DNA of 64,000 bases from Bradyrhizobium sp. B124 (GCF_038967635.1 NZ_CP152413.1:558001-622000), one strand, 5' to 3'; numbered from the stretch's first letter, positions 10,177-18,786 are shown. Notes: generated by a model from the letters alone, not told the origin. Translations and numbers: made by a program.

Positions 10177-11157
10177 CTACTGATCGACGGTGGTGACGAC
10201 GCTGTTCACCGGCCGCGAGCTTACCGTCGGCAGCTTGACGTCCTTGGCGAGCTCCTGCTCGTATTGCGGCAGCACGGTCGCCGGGAATTTGGCGCGCATC
10301 GCGACCACCTTGTAGCCGCCGGCCTTGAGCTGCGTCAGCAGCGTGGGCAGGGCCTCTGCAGTGTGCTTCTGGAAGTCGTGCATCAGGATGATGCCCTTGC
10401 CGAGCTTGGCGAGCTTCTTCATCACCGTGTCGATCACCTGTTGCGAGTTCTTCGACTTGAAGTCGAAGGAGTCGAGGTCGCAGGAGAAGATCGCGATGTT
10501 GCGGTTGCCGAGATAGGTGACCATCTCCGGCGGATGCTGCAGCGCCGGGAAGCGGAAGAACGGCGAGGGCGACGTCTCGAGCGCCCACTTGACCGCAGCC
10601 AGGCCGCGCTCGATCTCGTCCTTCTTCTGATCCTCGGTCAGCTTCTTGTTGTTCAGATTCTCGTGCGACCAGGTGTGCGAGCCGACGGTGTGGCCGGCGG
10701 CATAGACCTGGCGCAGGATTTCGGGGTGATAGGTGGCGTGCTTGCCGATCGGGAAGAAGATGCCCGTGGTGCACTCATCCGCGAGCGCCTTCAGCACCGC
10801 GGGTGTGTTTGCCGGCCACGGACCGTCGTCGAAGGTCAGCACCACCTCATGGTCGCGCAGGAAGTCGAGCTGCTTGAAATGCTCGAAGCCGAAGCCCGGA
10901 CCGCCAGTGGTGTCGATCTCGACGGTGCGGGCGACGCCGAGCGCATTCGGATTGTTGCAGGCGGCACGTGCCGGCTGCGGCGGTTGCTTCGGCGGCACTT
11001 GAGCAGCCGTTGCGGCGGGCGCCGGTGCAGCGGCGGCAGGCGCCGCGGCCGCCGGCGCCGCGGCGGCGCCCTTGGCGGGCGGCGTCTGCGACCAAGCTGC
11101 GCTCGACGCGAGCAACGATACGGTCCCTGCGAAAATCAGACCTGCCGCAATGCGCAT
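10177..11157 (-). CDS. Secreted polysaccharide deacetylase (NodB homology domain)
   Basis: This carbohydrate esterase family 4 enzyme removes acetyl groups from N-acetylated sugars of cell-wall or exopolysaccharide. The 326 residues start with a signal peptide (residues 1-23, ending SSAAWSQ), then an Ala/Pro-rich linker to about residue 65. The NodB domain has motif 1 VLTFDDGPWP (catalytic Asp and metal Asp), motif 2 GHTVGSHTWSH (metal-binding His pair), motif 3 FFRFPAL and a late IILMHDF. All key residues look intact. The domain acts in the periplasm or outside the cell. The RibD-like gene follows 20 bases downstream. Confidence 0.92.
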   Translation of the reverse strand: MRIAAGLIFAGTVSLLASSAAWSQTPPAKGAAAAPAAAAPAAAAPAPAATAAQVPPKQPPQPARAACNNPNALGVARTVEIDTTGGPGFGFEHFKQLDFLRDHEVVLTFDDGPWPANTPAVLKALADECTTGIFFPIGKHATYHPEILRQVYAAGHTVGSHTWSHENLNNKKLTEDQKKDEIERGLAAVKWALETSPSPFFRFPALQHPPEMVTYLGNRNIAIFSCDLDSFDFKSKNSQQVIDTVMKKLAKLGKGIILMHDFQKHTAEALPTLLTQLKAGGYKVVAMRAKFPATVLPQYEQELAKDVKLPTVSSRPVNSVVTTVDQ

Positions 11158-11320
11158 GGCGTGTTCCCTGCTGATCGCGCTCCCGGTGTCGGCACTGCCG
11201 CAACCAAGGCCGCTTCACCCCCAACCGATCGTACCCTAGTCACAGTGCCGACGCCAAGGCAATGAACGTGGCGCCCTCATGCCCAAAATCCCAGTTAATT
11301 CCGGGGATTATCGTGGCATC

Positions 11321-11890
11321 TCAGGCCGCCGCCAGTGCCCGTGCGATCCCGGTCTTGATGCGCGTGTCGTCCGGTGTGACCGACTCAGGGAAGACGTCGG
11401 CGATATAGCCGTCGCGGCCGATCAGGTATTTGTGGAAATTCCAGCGCGGCACGTCCTTCGGCCGTGCCTCCGCCGCCCAGCGGTAAAACGGGTGCGCGTT
11501 GGCGCCCTTGACCACGGCTTTCGCCGCGATCGGGAAGGTGACGCCGTATTGATGCTGCGCGGTCTCGGCGATCTCGGTCGGGCCGCCGGGTTCCTGGCCG
11601 CCGAAATCATTGGAGGGTACGCCGATGATGACGAAGCCGCGATCGCGGAATTCGGTCCACAATTGCTGCAGGCCGGCATATTGCGGCGTGAAGCCACAGA
11701 GCGAGGCCGTGTTCACGATCATCAGGGGATGGCCGGCATAGTCGGCAAGGCGGATGTCGCCGCCGGAGAGTGCCGGAAATGAGAAGGCGTAGGCGGTGAT
11801 CCGGCTCATCGCCGGCTGCTCCGCATGCAGCGCACGGGATCCCGCGGCCGCGGCGAAGGCCGCCACGATCAGTGTCCTGCGGTCCATCAT
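11321..11890 (-). CDS. Exported glutathione peroxidase family protein
   Basis: This thiol peroxidase reduces hydrogen peroxide or lipid peroxides. The frame is open to 11953, but the ATG at 11890 gives MMDRRTLIVAAFAAAAGSRALHA, a good export signal, and has GGGGACGAG upstream; the product is 189 residues. The catalytic tetrad elements are visible: peroxidatic Cys in NTASLCGFTPQ, Gln in PSNDFGGQEPG, and Trp-Asn in PRWNFHKYLIGRDG. The resolving-Cys region of BtuE-type proteins is not evident. It lies downstream of the L,D-transpeptidase gene on the same strand, with a gap of about 80 bases. Confidence 0.9.
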   Translation of the reverse strand: MMDRRTLIVAAFAAAAGSRALHAEQPAMSRITAYAFSFPALSGGDIRLADYAGHPLMIVNTASLCGFTPQYAGLQQLWTEFRDRGFVIIGVPSNDFGGQEPGGPTEIAETAQHQYGVTFPIAAKAVVKGANAHPFYRWAAEARPKDVPRWNFHKYLIGRDGYIADVFPESVTPDDTRIKTGIARALAAA

Positions 11891-11973
11891 GGTCTCGTCC
11901 CCGGAACAGATGTCACTAACATCATAATCCAGCGGGCAGGCGCTGGCCTTCAAGAAGGCGTTATAGGTCGCGG

Positions 11974-13737
11974 TTAGCGCAGCGGCAGGATGAAGTCGGT
12001 GCCTTCGCCGGTCTCGCCCTGGTTCACGCCGAGGTCGGAGACGATGATCGATCCGCCGGTGCCGAGCGCTTCGTTAATCCGCGCCATCGCGTCGGCCGGG
12101 ATTGAGATGCGGTCGAGCGCCTCGGTCGGGGTGTCGGTCGCCGGCTGCGGCTTGACCTCGGCCGGCGCTGCGGCCGCGAGCTTGCGACGATGCGCGGCAC
12201 GTTCCTCGACATCGATGCGGAGGGCGTTGCGGGTCGGCAGCGTCACCACCGACCAGCGCAGCAGGTTCACATCGGTCTTGTCGGCCTCCGCGGTGAACAC
12301 ATGCGTGCCGAGCGGCCGGTCACTCGCCGCGATCGTCACCGGCGCCTCGAACAGCGGCGCAAAGTTCTGCCGCACATAGAGCTTGGAATCCTTGCGGCTG
12401 ATGAATACCGCGATCTGTCCGGCGCGCTTCGGCGCGTCGATCTTGGCTACGCCCGGCAGCCGTGCTGGATCCTTGGCTGCGTCCTGCTTTGCATCCGGGG
12501 CATCAGCGGCGGTTGCGGCCTCGGCGGCCTCGTCCGCCGTCTTGACCGCATTCGCCGCATTGGCGGCGTCCTTGGCCGCATCAGCCTTCGATGCGTCGGC
12601 CTTGGGCGCCTCGACAACGCCAGGCTTGGCGGCGTCCGGCTTGGGCTCGTCGGCCTTGGCTTCGGCCTTCACCGGGTCGCTTGCGGACACCTCGGACTTC
12701 GGGGTGTCGGTGCTGCCGGTGACTTCGCCGACCGTCCTGTCGTCGTTGGCGACGCTGCTGTCGCCAGCAGCGGAGTTGGTCTCGGCCGGCTTGTCGGCCG
12801 CGGCAGTCTCGGTCGCGCTCGTCTCGGACTTGTCAGCCGCGATCTTCTCCGCAATGGCGTCGCGCGCGGTCGAGGAGGAGGCATCGGACATCGTCGCCGA
12901 CGCGCTCGCCGCCGGCATCGCGCTGCTGGCGTCGGCGGTGTGGGTGTTGTCGCGCAGCGACGCGGCGGCGGCATGGCCGACGCTGGTGCGCAAGTCGAGA
13001 CTGGATTGCTTGTCCGCACCCTTGTCGCTCTTCACGCCGAGCGGCGCATCCATCTTCAGGACTTCATCGGCAACCGGCTGCTGCGGGATGACCTTCTGCG
13101 TCACCAGCAGCGGATGCGAAAAACTCTCCGGCGAGATCGTGCCCGGCGTGACGAACACGCGGGCGCCCATCCGCGTCCAGTTGTACATCTTGACCGCAAA
13201 CGACATCGGCATGCGGATGCAGCCATGCGAGGCCGGGTAGCCGGGCAGCACGCCGGCGTGCATGGCGATGCCCGACCAGGTGATGCGCTGCATGTACGGC
13301 ATCGGCGCGCCGCTGTAGATGTTGGACTGGTGGTATTTCTGCTTCTGGATGACGCTGAAGACACCCATCGGGGTCGAATGCCCCTTCATGCCCGTCGATA
13401 CCGGGCTCTCGGCGTAGAGGCCGTTGGCGTCGTAGATGCTGACGCGCTGCTGGTCGATCGAGACCGAGATGATCAGGGGACCCTGCGGCTTGCGGCCAGC
13501 CTCCTTCTCGATCGCCGGATTCTTCTTGGCCGTACTGCGCTTCGGCTTCGGCCGGGGCTGCTGCGGCGGCATCGGCTCGACATCGCCGTAATAGCCGGAG
13601 TCACGGTTCCAGTAGAACAGCGCTGCATCGGCCTGCGAAGAGGCGGCCACGGTGCCGGCCGCTGTCAGAATTGCAAACTGCCAGAACCGCCCGTTCGCAG
13701 AATCAAAAATCGAAATCCGACGTCCGCTTGCGCGCAT
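11974..13737 (-). CDS. L,D-transpeptidase (YkuD domain) with long Ala-rich linker and C-terminal domain
   Basis: The enzyme makes 3-3 or protein crosslinks in peptidoglycan in the periplasm. From ATG 13737 the product is 587 residues: an export signal (WQFAILTAAGTVAASSQADA), a proline/lysine segment, then the YkuD domain with GMKGHSTPMGVFSV and the catalytic MHAGVLPGYPASHGCIRMP (His, Ser-His-Gly-Cys). A linker of roughly 200 residues rich in Ala, Asp, Lys and Ser follows, with ADxxKADAAK-like units, then a conserved-looking C-terminal part (GQIAVFISRKDSKLYVRQN) resembling a second, degenerate YkuD-like fold. The frame is open to 13890, but the upstream part lacks signal character. It is divergent from creA. 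Confidence 0.9.
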   Translation of the reverse strand: MRASGRRISIFDSANGRFWQFAILTAAGTVAASSQADAALFYWNRDSGYYGDVEPMPPQQPRPKPKRSTAKKNPAIEKEAGRKPQGPLIISVSIDQQRVSIYDANGLYAESPVSTGMKGHSTPMGVFSVIQKQKYHQSNIYSGAPMPYMQRITWSGIAMHAGVLPGYPASHGCIRMPMSFAVKMYNWTRMGARVFVTPGTISPESFSHPLLVTQKVIPQQPVADEVLKMDAPLGVKSDKGADKQSSLDLRTSVGHAAAASLRDNTHTADASSAMPAASASATMSDASSSTARDAIAEKIAADKSETSATETAAADKPAETNSAAGDSSVANDDRTVGEVTGSTDTPKSEVSASDPVKAEAKADEPKPDAAKPGVVEAPKADASKADAAKDAANAANAVKTADEAAEAATAADAPDAKQDAAKDPARLPGVAKIDAPKRAGQIAVFISRKDSKLYVRQNFAPLFEAPVTIAASDRPLGTHVFTAEADKTDVNLLRWSVVTLPTRNALRIDVEERAAHRRKLAAAAPAEVKPQPATDTPTEALDRISIPADAMARINEALGTGGSIIVSDLGVNQGETGEGTDFILPLR

Positions 13738-13960
13738 ATTCCGAATCCCAGTCCAAACTATCTGTTGGTTGTCGCAGACGCCGAACGCGTTCACCAGCGC
13801 AAGCGATCTAACCCTTCCGTGAGGGGCGATTTTTCGACGAAAGAGTAGCAAAAAAGCCTCACAGGAGGTTAAAGCGCCCGGTTTGATCACCGAACTGTCA
13901 GCGCCTTCCCGTGCGGCGTTTGCGCACTACATAGGCGGGACCCACCCCGCGGAGACCTCA

Positions 13961-14521
13961 ATGACATCGAGAAATGTGAGCTTGTGTGACGTGCGATTGT
14001 TGTCTCGATGGGGCTGCGCGGCACTGCTGATGTTGCTTGCTTTGGGGCAGACAGTTCCCGCGGCCGCGGCTGACGAGCCGGACCTGATCTTTCGCCGCTC
14101 GACGGTGTTCAAATGGGTGAGCCCTAACGACAAGCTTGCGACCTATGGCGTCGACGACCCCGAGGTCGAGGGCGTCGCCTGTCACTTCACGGTGCCGGAG
14201 AAGGGCGGCTTCAAGGGCTGGCTCGGCCTTGCCGAAGAAGTCTCCGATATCTCGCTGGCTTGCCGGCAGATCGGGCCGATCCGCTTCAAGGGCAAGCTCG
14301 GCCAGGGCGACGACATGTTCAGCAAGCGGCGGTCGCTGTTCTTCAAGAAGATGCAGATCGTGCGGGGCTGCGACGCCAAGCGCAACGTGCTGGTCTATAT
14401 GGTCTATTCCGACAAGCTGATCGAGGGCTCGCCAAAGAACTCGACGTCGTCAGTGCCGATCATGCCATGGGGCGCGGCCGACAGCACCGCCGTGCAGAAG
14501 TGCGGCGAATTCATTCAGTAG
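13961..14521 (+). CDS. creA: CreA family exported protein
   Basis: CreA is a conserved periplasmic protein of unknown biochemical role, first named from the E. coli creABCD region. The 186 residues start with a signal peptide ending PAAAADE. The family signature is intact: DDPEVEGVACHFTVPEKGGFKG, RRSLFFKKMQIVRGCDAKRNVL and MVYSDKLIEGSPKNSTSSVP followed by IMPW. The ATG at 13961 has GGAG 10 bases upstream; the open frame begins at 13883 without signal character. No creB, creC or creD lies nearby. Confidence 0.92.
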   Translation: MTSRNVSLCDVRLLSRWGCAALLMLLALGQTVPAAAADEPDLIFRRSTVFKWVSPNDKLATYGVDDPEVEGVACHFTVPEKGGFKGWLGLAEEVSDISLACRQIGPIRFKGKLGQGDDMFSKRRSLFFKKMQIVRGCDAKRNVLVYMVYSDKLIEGSPKNSTSSVPIMPWGAADSTAVQKCGEFIQ

Positions 14522-14564
14522 CGGGAGCAGGGGCTTGGCCCGGGCGGCTGACGCGGTGGACGAG

Positions 14565-14792
14565 CTAGCGCTTGGTTTGCCCGAACTGCTTCGCGCTGAT
14601 GCTGAGGCCGGGGCGCGCCTTCGGGTCGTGGCAGCCGACGAGGCGGACCAGCTTCTGTTGCGCGCACTCATTGTCGCCCATCACATAGGCGCCCTGCTGT
14701 GGCATCGCGGCCGTCATCTGTTGCTGCTGGCCGGATTTGCTGGCCGCGGATTGATTGCCAACACCGATGTTGCCATTGCCCACGACTGACAT
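14565..14792 (-). CDS. Possible small hypothetical protein
   Basis: This is an open frame of 75 residues with Gln/Gly/Asn-rich composition at the N terminus (NGNIGVGNQ, SGQQQQ) and two Cys. I recognise no family. The purine stretch before the ATG (AAGG) is too close to be a good Shine-Dalgarno. It is convergent with creA. It may be a chance frame. Confidence 0.3.
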   Translation of the reverse strand: MSVVGNGNIGVGNQSAASKSGQQQQMTAAMPQQGAYVMGDNECAQQKLVRLVGCHDPKARPGLSISAKQFGQTKR

Positions 14793-15217
14793 CCTTCGTT
14801 GGATCGGGAATCACCTCAACGTGCCACCGCCGAGATGGTTGCACGGCGCCCAGATGAGTCGGCCGAACCGCCGGCCGGTTCACGCCGCCCTTGCTGTGCA
14901 ACGTCCTGTCTCAGCAGAGGAAAGTTAAGAAAGCGCGGTAGCCCGCTCAATTTGCAAGCATAATCCGCAGGCAGGGTGCAATTGCCCGGGCGGCTCCCGA
15001 CGCGCGAAATTTTGAACACGCTCATGGGTGGCATGCCGTCACTGATAACATTGGCGTTTTCCGGCCAATGTTTCGTGGGCTGCCCGCCGACGAAACAATT
15101 CTCCGGCCGACGAAACCATTTTCAGCTTGTTCCGCAGAACTCTCGAAACCGCAGATCGTTATCAAACCGTCAACACAACGGCGCCGGACGCCGAACAGGA
15201 ATGACGGAGACTGTCAG
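14793..15217. other. Intergenic region with inverted repeat and 20-base-spaced direct repeats
   Basis: About 425 bases hold no convincing gene. An inverted repeat with 9-base arms (AACATTGGC, 8-base loop, GCCAATGTT) lies at 15047-15072. Two near-identical 15-base direct repeats, GCCGACGAAACaATT and GCCGACGAAACcATT, start at 15086 and 15106, exactly 20 bases apart. Both lie 100-170 bases before a small secreted-protein gene and may be its control sites. Confidence 0.5.
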
Positions 15218-15376
15218 ATGCGGACCATGAGCCTGATCCTCGCCTTCGCTTTCGTGATGGCCGGTTCGTCGATGGCTGGTACCCCGGACAATGGTTTGCC
15301 CGGCATCGGCACCTTCTCCTACAACGGCTCGCCGGTGGTCACCTCGGCCCCGATGGTGGTGGCGCAGGCCAACTGA
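15218..15376 (+). CDS. Small exported protein (52 residues)
   Basis: No family is recognised. The 52 residues begin with a signal peptide (MRTMSLILAFAFVMAGSSMA, cleavage near residue 20), leaving a mature peptide of about 30 residues rich in Gly, Pro and Val (LPGIGTFSYNGSPVV). The frame is open from 15068, but only the ATG at 15218 gives a signal peptide, and it has ACGGAGA about 9 bases upstream. The next secreted gene starts 39 bases after the stop. Confidence 0.6.
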   Translation: MRTMSLILAFAFVMAGSSMAGTPDNGLPGIGTFSYNGSPVVTSAPMVVAQAN

Positions 15377-15415
15377 GCGCGACGCGACAAACAGAACTGC
15401 CGGTAAAGGCTCCCC

Positions 15416-15811
15416 ATGTTGCTCCGTATCTGTTCCGCCGCGATCCTGGTATCGCTCGCCCTCGTAGGTTCCGCGCAGGCCCAATCCCAACTTCCGCTCG
15501 ACTCGATACAGATCCGGTCGCTGTACCGGGTGCCCGAACCGCGCGACGAGTTCGTACGCCAGTGCGCGCCGCATATGCTCGGGCGCTGGGCGCATCCGGA
15601 GGCCGTGTGCGGTTGCCTCCACGACCATGCTGCCGCCACGGTGGACGATCCCGATCTGCGCCAGGCGCTGCTACGTGGCATCAGCGAGACCGGCGTGCCG
15701 ACCATCGAGACCGATTGGGTGCCGCCGTCCAAGCAAAACGAGATTGGCCCGACCTTCACCAAGATCGCCAAGCCGACGCTGCAATGCATGTTCGAGCCGA
15801 TCTCGAACTGA
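15416..15811 (+). CDS. Exported hypothetical protein with four cysteines
   Basis: No family is recognised. The 131 residues carry a signal peptide cleaved after VGSAQA (about residue 22). The mature part holds four Cys (RQCAPHMLG, AVCGCLHDH, LQCMFEP), which could form two disulfides in the periplasm. It is probably cotranscribed with the 52-residue gene 39 bases upstream. Confidence 0.72.
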   Translation: MLLRICSAAILVSLALVGSAQAQSQLPLDSIQIRSLYRVPEPRDEFVRQCAPHMLGRWAHPEAVCGCLHDHAAATVDDPDLRQALLRGISETGVPTIETDWVPPSKQNEIGPTFTKIAKPTLQCMFEPISN

Positions 15812-15866
15812 GCGGCGTGTTGCCGAATGCAATGATGGACGAGGCGCCTCGCGACAGCGGGGCGCT

Positions 15867-16109
15867 TTACTTTTTGGCGAGGCGCGGCACGCAGCTTTGG
15901 GTCCGCACCACACCGTTCTGGCTCAGCCTGGCGCCGATCACCTGCTTGATCTGCCCGGCCGGGCAGGAGCCGTCATCGACCAGGACGCGCTGACCGACCC
16001 GGAGGTCGACGATGTCAGCCTCGCGCATGACGGTCTGTGCGGAAGCGGAATGAATGATCGCGAGAAATGCCGCGGCGCTGACCAGCGCGACCAATCCAAT
16101 GCGCGGCAT
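15867..16109 (-). CDS. Small exported protein with two cysteines (DUF6719-like)
   Basis: The 80 residues start with a signal peptide cleaved after IIHSASA, followed by MREADIVDLRVGQRVLVDDGSCPAG and SQNGVVRTQSCVPR. The two Cys likely form one disulfide. The assignment to a DUF6719-type family is from memory of the pattern and uncertain. The ATG at 16109 has a perfect AGGAGG Shine-Dalgarno 6 bases upstream. It follows a 49-residue membrane protein gene by 11 bases, so the two form a small operon. Confidence 0.72.
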   Translation of the reverse strand: MPRIGLVALVSAAAFLAIIHSASAQTVMREADIVDLRVGQRVLVDDGSCPAGQIKQVIGARLSQNGVVRTQSCVPRLAKK

Positions 16110-16120
16110 CGCAGCCTCCT

Positions 16121-16270
16121 TCACTTGTTCTGAATCTTGACCCCGTCGGGGCCGACATTGATCTGCAGGCCTTCGGGCTGCTTCTTTGCCTGATACAGAT
16201 TGTAGCCGAGCATTCCTGCGATCACGACCAGCGCGCCGATCACGAGATACAGGACGTTGCGATTGGGCAT
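16121..16270 (-). CDS. Small single-span membrane protein (49 residues)
   Basis: The protein begins MPNRNVLYLVIGALVVIAGM, one hydrophobic helix (about residues 5-25), followed by a short polar tail (KKQPEGLQINVGPDGVKIQNK). The tail should face the periplasm if Arg-4 stays inside. I know it only as a conserved hypothetical type. The ATG at 16270 has CGGAGAT upstream; the longer open frame to 16345 runs into a repeat element. First gene of a two-gene operon. Confidence 0.7.
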   Translation of the reverse strand: MPNRNVLYLVIGALVVIAGMLGYNLYQAKKQPEGLQINVGPDGVKIQNK

Positions 16271-16293
16271 CCGGTATCTCCGTAAGCGGACAC

Positions 16294-16396
16294 AAAGCGC
16301 TTTCGAGCGAAGTGGATACCGCTTCGCGTGAAGAAAACGCGTCAAAACGAGAATCCAGAGCCCCGTTCCGATTCCATCGGAACGGAAAAGGCTCTG
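16294..16396. repeat. Dispersed repeat, family E, copy with hairpin
   Basis: The module AAGCGCTTTCGAGCGAAGTG and onward (through TTCGCGTGAAGAAAACGCGT) is followed by a hairpin at 16357-16395: outer arms AGAGCC and GGCTCT, inner arms CCGTTCCGAT and ATCGGAACGG around TCC. The module recurs at 22311, 26159 (reversed) and 31721. Compared with the 31721 copy, the hairpin differs in sequence but keeps its pairing. Confidence 0.8.
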
Positions 16397-16417
16397 ACTG
16401 AACGCGGGCGACCTTAG

Positions 16418-17932
16418 TCAGGTGGTTGCGATTCTCCTAGAGCGCTGCGGCCCGGCGGATGGCTTCACCGATATCTTGCGCGTTGCGCGTAGCGCAGTCA
16501 GCGTTGTCTTCGCCAATTGTTCCGCCGACGCGACCAGTTGCGGAACCGGATGACCGGAGAATCCCAGCACGAAGCCGGGTAGTGGGCGTGCACGATGATA
16601 GGTCTCGGCGAGCAGCCAGCCACCGACGCCGGCAGCCGTCTTGGCCTGCGCGGCAACCAACGGATCGGTCGCGGGATCGAGCCGCGCCACCAGATGCAGG
16701 CCCTGCGACGGCACGGGAACCGTGAGCTCGCCCTCGGATGCGCGGGTGAGTGTCGACGCCAGCACGTCGCGCGCCTCGCGATAGAGTTTTCGCGATTTGC
16801 GCAGGTTCGCAGCGAAGGCGCCGGAGTTCAGCATGTCGGCGACCGCGCCTTCCATCAGGGTGCCGGGAAAGCGATCGAGCGCGGCGCGCGCCGCCGTCAC
16901 CGGACCGATCAAGGCTTCGGGCAGGGCGCAGTAACCGATCCGCAATCCCGGAAACAGCGTCTTTGCAAACGTCCCCATGTAGATCACGCGGCGCAGATGA
17001 TCGATGCCGGCGAGCGACAGCAGCGGCGCGCCGTCATAGCGGAACTCGCTGTCGTAATCGTCTTCGAACACGAAGGCGCCGGCATCGCGGGCCCAGTCGA
17101 GCAGCTCGAGCCGGCGCGGCATCGCCATCTGCACGCCGAGTGGAAACTGGTGCGATGGCGTGACATAGGCGGCGCGCGCCGCGGGAGCGGATAAGCGTCC
17201 CTTGTCGACGCGCATGCCCGAGCCATCGACCGGCACCGAGACCGGGCGATAGCCGCAATGCTCGATCGCGCGCCGAGCCGCCGGATAGCCGGGGTCCTCG
17301 CACCACACCTGATCGCCGGGCTTGAGGATTGCCCCGAGCACGATGCGCAGCGCATGCAGCGTGCCCGAGGCCAGCATGATCTGGTCGGGATCGCAGCGCA
17401 GCCCGCGCGCCGACAGCAGATGGTCCGAGATCGCGGCGCGCAACTCGCTGCTGCCGCGGGGATCGCCGTAATGCAGATGCTCGGAGCCGAAGGCGCGCAG
17501 CCGGCGGCCGGCAAAGGCGCGGAAGCGCTGCAGCGCGCGGTCATCGATATGGGTGCAGCCGAGCGACAGCGCATTGTGCTGCGGCGGCTCGATCTCGATC
17601 TTCGCGCGTCGCGGCGCTGTGGCCTGGGCCGGAATGCGCGCCGCGACGAAGGTGCCGGAGCCGGTGATTGCGACCGCGAAGCCGTCGGCGATCAGCCGCT
17701 CATAGGCCGTGGTGACCGCGTTGCGGCGGAAGCCGGTCTGCTTGGCGAGGGCGCGCGACGGCGGCAGCGGCTCGCCTGGCTTGACGAGGCCGCCGACGAT
17801 CGTGTGGCACAGCGCCTGATAGAGCCGCTGCTGCGAGGCCGCTGCTGCCGTCACGTGCGGGCCGGTGAGGTCGAGCGGCAGCTCGGGCTTGCGCGCCGCG
17901 GGCTTGCGGGAATTGGTCGGAATTTTTCGCAT
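16418..17932 (-). CDS. MocR/PdxR-type transcriptional regulator (GntR wHTH plus aminotransferase-like domain)
   Basis: MocR regulators join a GntR DNA-binding domain to a fold-type-I aminotransferase domain that binds PLP as effector, and often control B6 or amino-acid genes. The 504 residues show the winged helix (residues about 45-110: GLVKPGEPLPPSRALAKQTG, AVTTAYERLIADGF) and the aminotransferase part with SHQFPLGVQM, FVFEDDYDSEFRYDG and the PLP lysine in MGTFAKTLFPGLRIGY. The ATG at 17932 gives MRKIPTNSRKP; the longer frame has no better start. It is divergent, 73 bases away, from a PNPOx-like gene, which is the probable target. Confidence 0.9.
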   Translation of the reverse strand: MRKIPTNSRKPAARKPELPLDLTGPHVTAAAASQQRLYQALCHTIVGGLVKPGEPLPPSRALAKQTGFRRNAVTTAYERLIADGFAVAITGSGTFVAARIPAQATAPRRAKIEIEPPQHNALSLGCTHIDDRALQRFRAFAGRRLRAFGSEHLHYGDPRGSSELRAAISDHLLSARGLRCDPDQIMLASGTLHALRIVLGAILKPGDQVWCEDPGYPAARRAIEHCGYRPVSVPVDGSGMRVDKGRLSAPAARAAYVTPSHQFPLGVQMAMPRRLELLDWARDAGAFVFEDDYDSEFRYDGAPLLSLAGIDHLRRVIYMGTFAKTLFPGLRIGYCALPEALIGPVTAARAALDRFPGTLMEGAVADMLNSGAFAANLRKSRKLYREARDVLASTLTRASEGELTVPVPSQGLHLVARLDPATDPLVAAQAKTAAGVGGWLLAETYHRARPLPGFVLGFSGHPVPQLVASAEQLAKTTLTALRATRKISVKPSAGPQRSRRIATT

Positions 17933-18005
17933 AGAATTGGCACTATCGCAGACCAAATGGGCCGCTACAACTCTGGACAGATTCCAGATTTCGAAAGGCA
18001 CTGCA

Positions 18006-18731
18006 GTGACCGAAGGCGCGTCCACTCCGTCCTACCCCATGTCGTCCCGCAACCGGGTCAAGCGCCGCCATGACCGCGGCTTCTACGACCACGCTACCGT
18101 GCACAAGATCCTGGACGCCTCGATGCTGTGCCACGTCTCCTACGTGATCGACGGACAGCCCTATTGCACGCCGACCTTCTTCTGGCGCGAGGGCACCAAG
18201 CTCTATTGGCACGGCTCCAGCGCGAGCCGGATGCTGGAGAACCAGTCGGAAGGGCAGCGGGTGTGCCTGACGGTCGCCCATCTCGACAGCCTGGTGCTGG
18301 CGCGCTGCGGCTTCAACCATTCGGCCGACTATCGCGCGGTGATGGCGTTCGGCACCGCCCATCTCGTCACCGATCCGGAAGAGAAGGAGCGCGCGATCGT
18401 TGCGATGGTCGACCGCTTCTTTCCCGAGCGCACCGCAAGCCTGCGCGCCAGCAACAAGCAGGAGATCAAGGCGACCTCGTTCATCGCGATGGAGATCGAG
18501 GAGGCCTCGGCAAAGGTGCGCGCCAAGGGCGTCGCCGACGACGACGAGGATTACGAGTTGCCGATCTACGCCGAGCGCATTCCGGTGCGCACCGTGCTCG
18601 GCGCGCCCGAGCCGTGTCCGCGGCTGCTCGACGGCGTGACGCGGCCTGCGACGCTCGATGGCTATTCGGAAGGCCGTCTGCTCGAAGATGCATTGCGGGA
18701 TGCTTATTTTGCGCAATACAAGGAGGGGTGA
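18006..18731 (+). CDS. Pyridoxamine 5'-phosphate oxidase family protein (FMN-binding split barrel)
   Basis: The 241 residues belong to the PNPOx-like flavin-binding split-barrel group: KILDASMLCHVSYVIDGQPY, PTFFWREGTKLYWHGSSASR and VCLTVAHLDSLVLAR. These bind FMN or other cofactors and often lack true PNP oxidase activity. I chose GTG 18006, which has GAAAGG about 6 bases upstream; ATG 18039 is the alternative. It lies divergently next to a PLP-binding MocR regulator, suggesting control by that protein. The intervening 73 bases hold two copies of GGCACT (about 17939 and 17997). Confidence 0.85.
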   Translation: MTEGASTPSYPMSSRNRVKRRHDRGFYDHATVHKILDASMLCHVSYVIDGQPYCTPTFFWREGTKLYWHGSSASRMLENQSEGQRVCLTVAHLDSLVLARCGFNHSADYRAVMAFGTAHLVTDPEEKERAIVAMVDRFFPERTASLRASNKQEIKATSFIAMEIEEASAKVRAKGVADDDEDYELPIYAERIPVRTVLGAPEPCPRLLDGVTRPATLDGYSEGRLLEDALRDAYFAQYKEG

Positions 18732-18786
18732 AATCGGGTTACGGTGCGGCTCCCGCCCTTTCTGATGTCCCCCATGGAGCTGCCGA

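Noticed and set aside
9599..10774. A 391-codon reading frame for the RibD-like gene
   Set aside because: Its first two thirds overlap the deacetylase gene in another frame and lack protein character; a start at 10156 is preferred.
12190..13848. 552- and 285-codon open frames opposite the L,D-transpeptidase
   Set aside because: They mirror the low-complexity Ala/Lys/Asp linker; no start site or recognisable domain.
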